8,875 nt of DNA from Candidatus Bathyarchaeota archaeon B63 (GTDB taxonomy: Archaea > Thermoproteota > Bathyarchaeia > Bathyarchaeales > DTEX01): NCBI GenBank assembly GCA_001593845.1, contig LUCF01000026.1, positions 1 through 8,875 on the forward strand, written 5' to 3'. Made by a program: the position numbers and the translations under genes. Numbering within the stretch: position 1 is the stretch's first letter; each line of letters begins with the position of its first letter. The notes under the pieces are model-generated. The model saw nothing but the letters and a program-made list of their open reading frames with translations, ran no database searches and had not been told where the DNA came from. Shown piece by piece: positions 6,449-8,875 of the stretch.

Positions 6449-6928
6449 CTAACTGAAGAGCCTAGATACAAGTTTAGCTATTCTTGCTCCGAATCTCCTG
6501 CAGCGATCAGCATCCCTCGCGCCGGGGGCTCCTACAACCGCTAATCCGTAGTGCTGGCCATGCGGGTCCCCCTGTATGATCATGCCGTGAATCAGAAGGG
6601 CCTCTAAGATGGAAAGAATCGTCGTCTCAGCTCCGGTGGCTGTTCCACCAGAGGACGTAAATGCCGCGCCTACCTTCCCCTCAAGCCTTCCATGGATCTT
6701 GACGCTCTCGTCCAGCAGCCTCTTTATCTTAGTGCTCATCACCCCATAATATGTCGGCGAACCGATAATTATGCCGTCTGATCCTGTGAGGTCGTCGAGG
6801 GAGACATCGTCAACCCTCTTCAAGACGCATCTTATCCCTTCGACCTCCTTCACCCCCTCGGCGATCAGCCTCGCAGCCTTCTCTGTATGCCCAGTCTTGG
6901 AGTCATAAGTTACAAGGACGGTCGGCAT
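6449..6928 (-). CDS. Flavodoxin-fold protein, WrbA/NAD(P)H:quinone oxidoreductase-like
   Basis: This 159-residue single-domain flavoprotein is probably cytosolic. The FMN phosphate loop is SKTGHTEKAA (residues 10-19), the flavin-ring loop is SPTYYGVMS (57-65), and TSSGGTATGAETT (91-103) corresponds to the third FMN loop of the WrbA group. The later HGMIIQGDPHGQHYG (114-128) also fits that group. It is shorter than Escherichia coli WrbA (about 198 residues), as in many archaeal members, so a plain flavodoxin-like electron carrier is the alternative. The ATG at 6926-6928 follows a strong ribosome site, GGGGGTGA (6943-6936), seven bases away, and a TATA-like TTTATTAA near 6978-6971. Its 3' end is only 9 bp from the stop of the convergent nucleotidylyltransferase gene, so transcripts from the two probably overlap. 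No electron-transfer partner is adjacent. Confidence 0.87.
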   Translation of the reverse strand: MPTVLVTYDSKTGHTEKAARLIAEGVKEVEGIRCVLKRVDDVSLDDLTGSDGIIIGSPTYYGVMSTKIKRLLDESVKIHGRLEGKVGAAFTSSGGTATGAETTILSILEALLIHGMIIQGDPHGQHYGLAVVGAPGARDADRCRRFGARIAKLVSRLFS

Positions 6929-6967
6929 CGATCCTTCACCCCCTAATCATCAGAAGAACTGTCCTTG

Positions 6968-6980
6968 TTATTAATAAATC
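6968..6980 (-). promoter_or_regulatory. TATA region of the flavodoxin gene
   Basis: TTATTAATAA (6968-6977) is a perfect palindrome and on the minus strand reads as TTTATTAATAA. It predicts a transcript start near 6949, about 21 bases before the ATG, leaving room for the strong ribosome site. Confidence 0.4.
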
Positions 6981-7030
6981 TCTATAAGAATGAAAAGGCC
7001 TCCCAATTTCGGGTCATCAATGAATTTTGG

Positions 7031-7066
7031 AACGGCCGTTTCAGATTTGGGAATTCCTTCCCGCGG
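7031..7066. promoter_or_regulatory. Clustered palindromes upstream of the secreted-protein gene
   Basis: AACGGCCGTT (7031-7040) is a perfect 10-bp palindrome. GGGAA (7049-7053) and TTCCC (7058-7062) form a second inverted repeat, and CCGCGG (7061-7066) a third. They lie 47-82 bases before the chosen ATG at 7113. They could be operator sites or a terminator-like element. Function is inference. Confidence 0.3.
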
Positions 7067-7112
7067 TATCCCTTAATTGATTGAAATAACATCCATCTTA
7101 ACGGTGTTGCGG

Positions 7113-8144
7113 ATGATGAAGCGACGAGAATACACAGTGCTTCTCTTAACGTTGCTTATGCTCTCAGCTTCTCCCCTACTCGTCTTTGCGGCTGAGGATG
7201 CTGAGAATCAAGATGAAGACGCCGAAAAGCCCAGTAACCCCAATCCAGCACGGGCATGGATATTGCTGAGGATCGCGAATAGAACCGCCGCCCGTGTGGA
7301 GCGTCTAATAGAGAGGATCTACGCTAATGAGAGCCTGATTGAGACGCTGAGTAACGCGGGTCTGCTTGATGATCTGGAGGGCAACGTAACCCTCTTTGAG
7401 GAGGCGAAGAGCCTTCTAGGCGAGGCCTACGTGGCTATAGAATCAGGCGAATATGAAGAAGCGGTTGAGAAGATCACCGATGCCATGTCCACCTTTAGAG
7501 CGGTCTTCAAGGCGATTCACAGGATACTGGAGGACTACGTAGGCGACCTTGGACCACGCTTGATTGCCCGGGGATTATTGGTTGCGATGCGGAGAGCCCT
7601 TGAAAGGGTAGCTTGGATAAGGAGACTGGCGCCAGAGGATCAGGAGATCAATAGCCTCCTAGACGAGGCTGAGGTGTACCTCAACATAACGGCCGCGGAG
7701 GAGATGCTCCTGGAGGGCAACGTAACCGGGGTTGCTCAGAACCTCGTAAAGGCCAATCGACTGATCAGCGAGGCCTTTCGACTTCTCAGGGAAAAGGCCA
7801 GGATGGGAATCAAGGTGAGGATGAGTAGATACCTCGAGAATATGAGGAGGTCATACAGGAGAATGCTTGCGAAGTTAGAGCTTGCAAAGAGGATGGGGGC
7901 TAACGTCTCAAAGATCCTGGAAAGGCTTGGTTATGAGAACGAGACTCAGCTCACGGATGCATTGATGGATATGCTTGCCGAGGCGCGGAGCAGACTTGAT
8001 GACATCAGAGACGCCATGAAGGACCTCCAGAGGATCGGCAGGGACATCAGTAGGATGAATAGAGCCCTCACCGGGCATAAGCCACGGGGCATGGCGGGGA
8101 AAACTCGAAGCAGGGGACGGCCAGGGCAGGGTGGAGGACCATAG
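7113..8144 (+). CDS. Secreted alpha-helical protein with seven N-glycosylation sequons, unknown function
   Basis: I do not recognise a named family. The N-terminus is a signal peptide: MMKRREY (1-7), a hydrophobic core (8-25), and a likely cut at VFA/AED (after residue 26). An acidic linker (28-45) follows, then almost entirely helix with coiled-coil character. Seven N-X-S/T sequons lie in the mature part (Asn56, 72, 91, 191, 203, 264, 276), fitting an exported, glycosylated protein. Paired helices recur: SGEYEEAVEKITDAM (111-125) resembles EGNVTGVAQNLVKANRL (201-217), a TPR-like pattern. The tail (321-343) is basic and Gly/Pro-rich, with no second membrane segment. The ATG at 7113 follows GGTG (7103-7106) and gives a proper signal peptide; a TTG at 7077 would add 12 residues. 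It may bind the cell surface or be released. Confidence 0.75.
   Translation: MMKRREYTVLLLTLLMLSASPLLVFAAEDAENQDEDAEKPSNPNPARAWILLRIANRTAARVERLIERIYANESLIETLSNAGLLDDLEGNVTLFEEAKSLLGEAYVAIESGEYEEAVEKITDAMSTFRAVFKAIHRILEDYVGDLGPRLIARGLLVAMRRALERVAWIRRLAPEDQEINSLLDEAEVYLNITAAEEMLLEGNVTGVAQNLVKANRLISEAFRLLREKARMGIKVRMSRYLENMRRSYRRMLAKLELAKRMGANVSKILERLGYENETQLTDALMDMLAEARSRLDDIRDAMKDLQRIGRDISRMNRALTGHKPRGMAGKTRSRGRPGQGGGP
7374..7727 (+). repeat. Internal repeat traces in the secreted-protein gene
   Basis: The same 18 bases, CTGGAGGGCAACGTAACC, occur in frame at 7374-7391 and 7710-7727, 112 codons apart, both coding LEGNVT. The stretch coding SLLGEAYV also closely resembles that coding SLLDEAEV (19 of 24 bases by eye). 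The flanking order differs, so this is a helical repeat rather than a clean tandem copy. Confidence 0.5.
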
Positions 8145-8230
8145 CGGAGGCGCAGCCATCTCATGCGCAAATGAATGGGAAGCGGATGGAGAGCTGCAAA
8201 TCCCCATAACCCCCCAATCTTTTTGAATCC
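8145..8230 (+). terminator. Spacer with likely T-run terminator after the secreted-protein gene
   Basis: GCGCA (8150-8154) and TGCGC (8164-8168) form a weak hairpin just after the stop. The T-run at 8220-8224 (ATCTTTTTG) would suit archaeal termination. No gene is visible in this stretch. Confidence 0.35.
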
Positions 8231-8243
8231 GCATATAAAAGGT
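8231..8243 (+). promoter_or_regulatory. TATA-like box before the glycosidase remnant
   Basis: GCATATAAAAGG (8231-8242) is the best TATA match in the window. It predicts a start near 8260, about 20 bases before the remnant's first codon, so the dead gene seems to have kept its promoter. Confidence 0.45.
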
Positions 8244-8278
8244 AATAAGGAATCCTTACAACTCAATCAGCATAAGCA

Positions 8279-8581
8279 ATGTTAGGATAGTGATCATCGG
8301 GGCTGGCGGATATATCACAGGAGCACTTCGTAGAGGTGCCGGTCAAGATAAGCGAAGATGGCATTAAGCCAACCAGAAGGTTTAAGCTGCCCAAGCCGAT
8401 CATGAGCTGGCTGAATCTCCATCTCGAGAAGTTTCAGCTATTAGTAGACGGGGTCATCAAGAAGGAGAGGAACCTGATCATACAGGCGATGGCGCTGGAC
8501 CCGTTAACCCCATCACCCAGGAAAGCCGAGAGGATTTTAACATCATTTCTGAAGTGGCTCCCGCTGCCGAAGCCTTTCTGA
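8279..8581 (+). pseudogene. Remnant of a glycoside hydrolase family 4 gene (large internal deletion)
   Basis: Family-4 glycosidases are NAD- and metal-dependent enzymes of about 430-480 residues that split alpha- or beta-glycosides. Here only the two ends remain. Near the 5' end one frame reads RIVIIGAGGYIT (8284-8319), like the family's N-terminal dinucleotide-binding loop. From about 8324 a different frame reads EHFVEVPVKISEDGIKP, then LEKFQLLVDGVIKKERNLII and QAMALDPLTP, ending at TGA 8579-8581; this matches the family's C-terminal end (VEVPV, Gly-Ile-Pro turn, ALxxDPL). The middle, with the catalytic and metal ligands, is missing, and the halves are out of frame; even the ATG at 8279 is one base out of step with the N-terminal frame. 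An 81-residue frame from GTG 8336 is open but could not be an enzyme. The N-terminal match is short and less certain than the C-terminal one. Confidence 0.65.
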
Positions 8582-8659
8582 ACCTGTCGCGGCTCAGTAA
8601 CCTTTTAATGCGGAATCAGCAAACACTTAACATGAACTTTAGAATCCGCTTGGGGCGAT

Positions 8660-8875
8660 ATGGGCATGGATATAGATGAGGAACGATTCAGGAGGATGTT
8701 TCCTAACTTGGCTAGGGAGATGAGAAGCGGAGAAAATAGGGTAACGATCACGTCCATCCGGTCTGATATTGAGTCTGGTGAAAAGATAGTCTCTAAGATG
8801 TTCCGGGGATACGTGCCCGACGTGATTGATTTCCTTAGAAGATGCGATAATGAGGACCAAGCGAATGAGATAATC
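8660..8875 (+). CDS. DUF2095-like archaeal protein, N-terminal part (runs off the window)
   Basis: An open frame of 72 codons runs to the window end. It reads MGMDIDEERFRRMFPNLARE (1-20), then VTITSIRSD (28-36) and a distinctive GYVPDVIDFLRRCDNEDQAN (50-69). This fits my memory of DUF2095, small proteins kept in many archaea with no known function, though I cannot check it. The frame has no start before 8660 after its in-frame stop at 8633-8635. GGGGCGAT (8652-8659) lies immediately before the ATG at 8660 and eight or so bases before the second ATG at 8666, so 8666 may be the true start. CTTTTAATG at 8602-8610 is a possible TATA-like element. The upstream neighbour is the glycosidase remnant, which offers no functional hint. 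Soluble, with no signal peptide. Confidence 0.7.
   Translation, partial: MGMDIDEERFRRMFPNLAREMRSGENRVTITSIRSDIESGEKIVSKMFRGYVPDVIDFLRRCDNEDQANEII

Noticed and set aside
8632..8679. A 15-residue frame (MNFRIRLGRYGHGYR) overlapping the start of the DUF2095-like gene
   Set aside because: There is no ribosome site, it is in a different frame, and it probably lies at or before the transcript start.
1..8875. tRNA, rRNA, CRISPR array or mobile element
   Set aside because: I found no convincing T-loop-like GGTTCGAATCC segment with a matching acceptor stem, no regularly spaced repeats and no transposase-like frame on either strand.

Overview
The window reads as archaeal chromosome, most likely from a thermophilic member of the TACK (Thermoproteota-like) lineages. 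The evidence is a group II chaperonin (thermosome) gene, a PAC2-family protein, an Sm-like (Lsm) protein with the long C-terminal extension described for crenarchaeal SmAP3, and a partial gene resembling the archaeal DUF2095 family. AT-rich TATA-like boxes precede several genes, and the genes favour AGG/AGA and ATA codons. The lineage is inferred from gene families only. I saw no tRNA, rRNA, CRISPR array, insertion sequence or phage gene.

Layout. 1-1440 (-) is the first 480 codons of a thermosome subunit, cut by the window edge. A 123-bp spacer with a shared TATA region and a dyad separates it from a divergent winged-helix regulator (1564-2013, +). A short, previously unlisted gene for a 58-residue helical protein (2092-2268, -, GTG start with a clear ribosome site) converges on the regulator. 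Upstream of it lies an AT-rich box framed by a 7-bp inverted repeat. Next come a TIM-barrel sugar isomerase/epimerase-like gene (2426-3280, -) and, divergent from it, a PAC2-family gene (3456-4220, +). The PAC2 gene ends in a hairpin plus T-tract and converges on the Lsm gene (4339-4764, -). A roughly 400-bp gap with no convincing gene leads to a bifunctional sugar-1-phosphate nucleotidylyltransferase/beta-helix protein (5162-6439, +), which converges with a 9-bp gap on a WrbA-like flavodoxin (6449-6928, -). Then come a secreted helical protein with seven N-glycosylation sequons (7113-8144, +), the wreck of a family-4 glycosidase gene (about 8279-8581, +), and the start of a DUF2095-like gene (8660 onward, +).

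How the genes work together. Almost every gene is its own transcription unit in divergent or convergent pairs, so there is little operon evidence. The best-supported link is thermosome plus divergent regulator, a likely protein-folding stress module. The nucleotidylyltransferase makes activated sugars of the kind used in glycan synthesis, and the secreted protein carries many sequons, but nothing in the sequence ties the two together. The glycosidase remnant and the isomerase hint at past or present sugar use. I did not find an obvious new multi-gene system. The most original items are the small gene at 2092-2268, the sequon-rich secreted protein with an internal repeat, and the deletion-fused glycosidase remnant.
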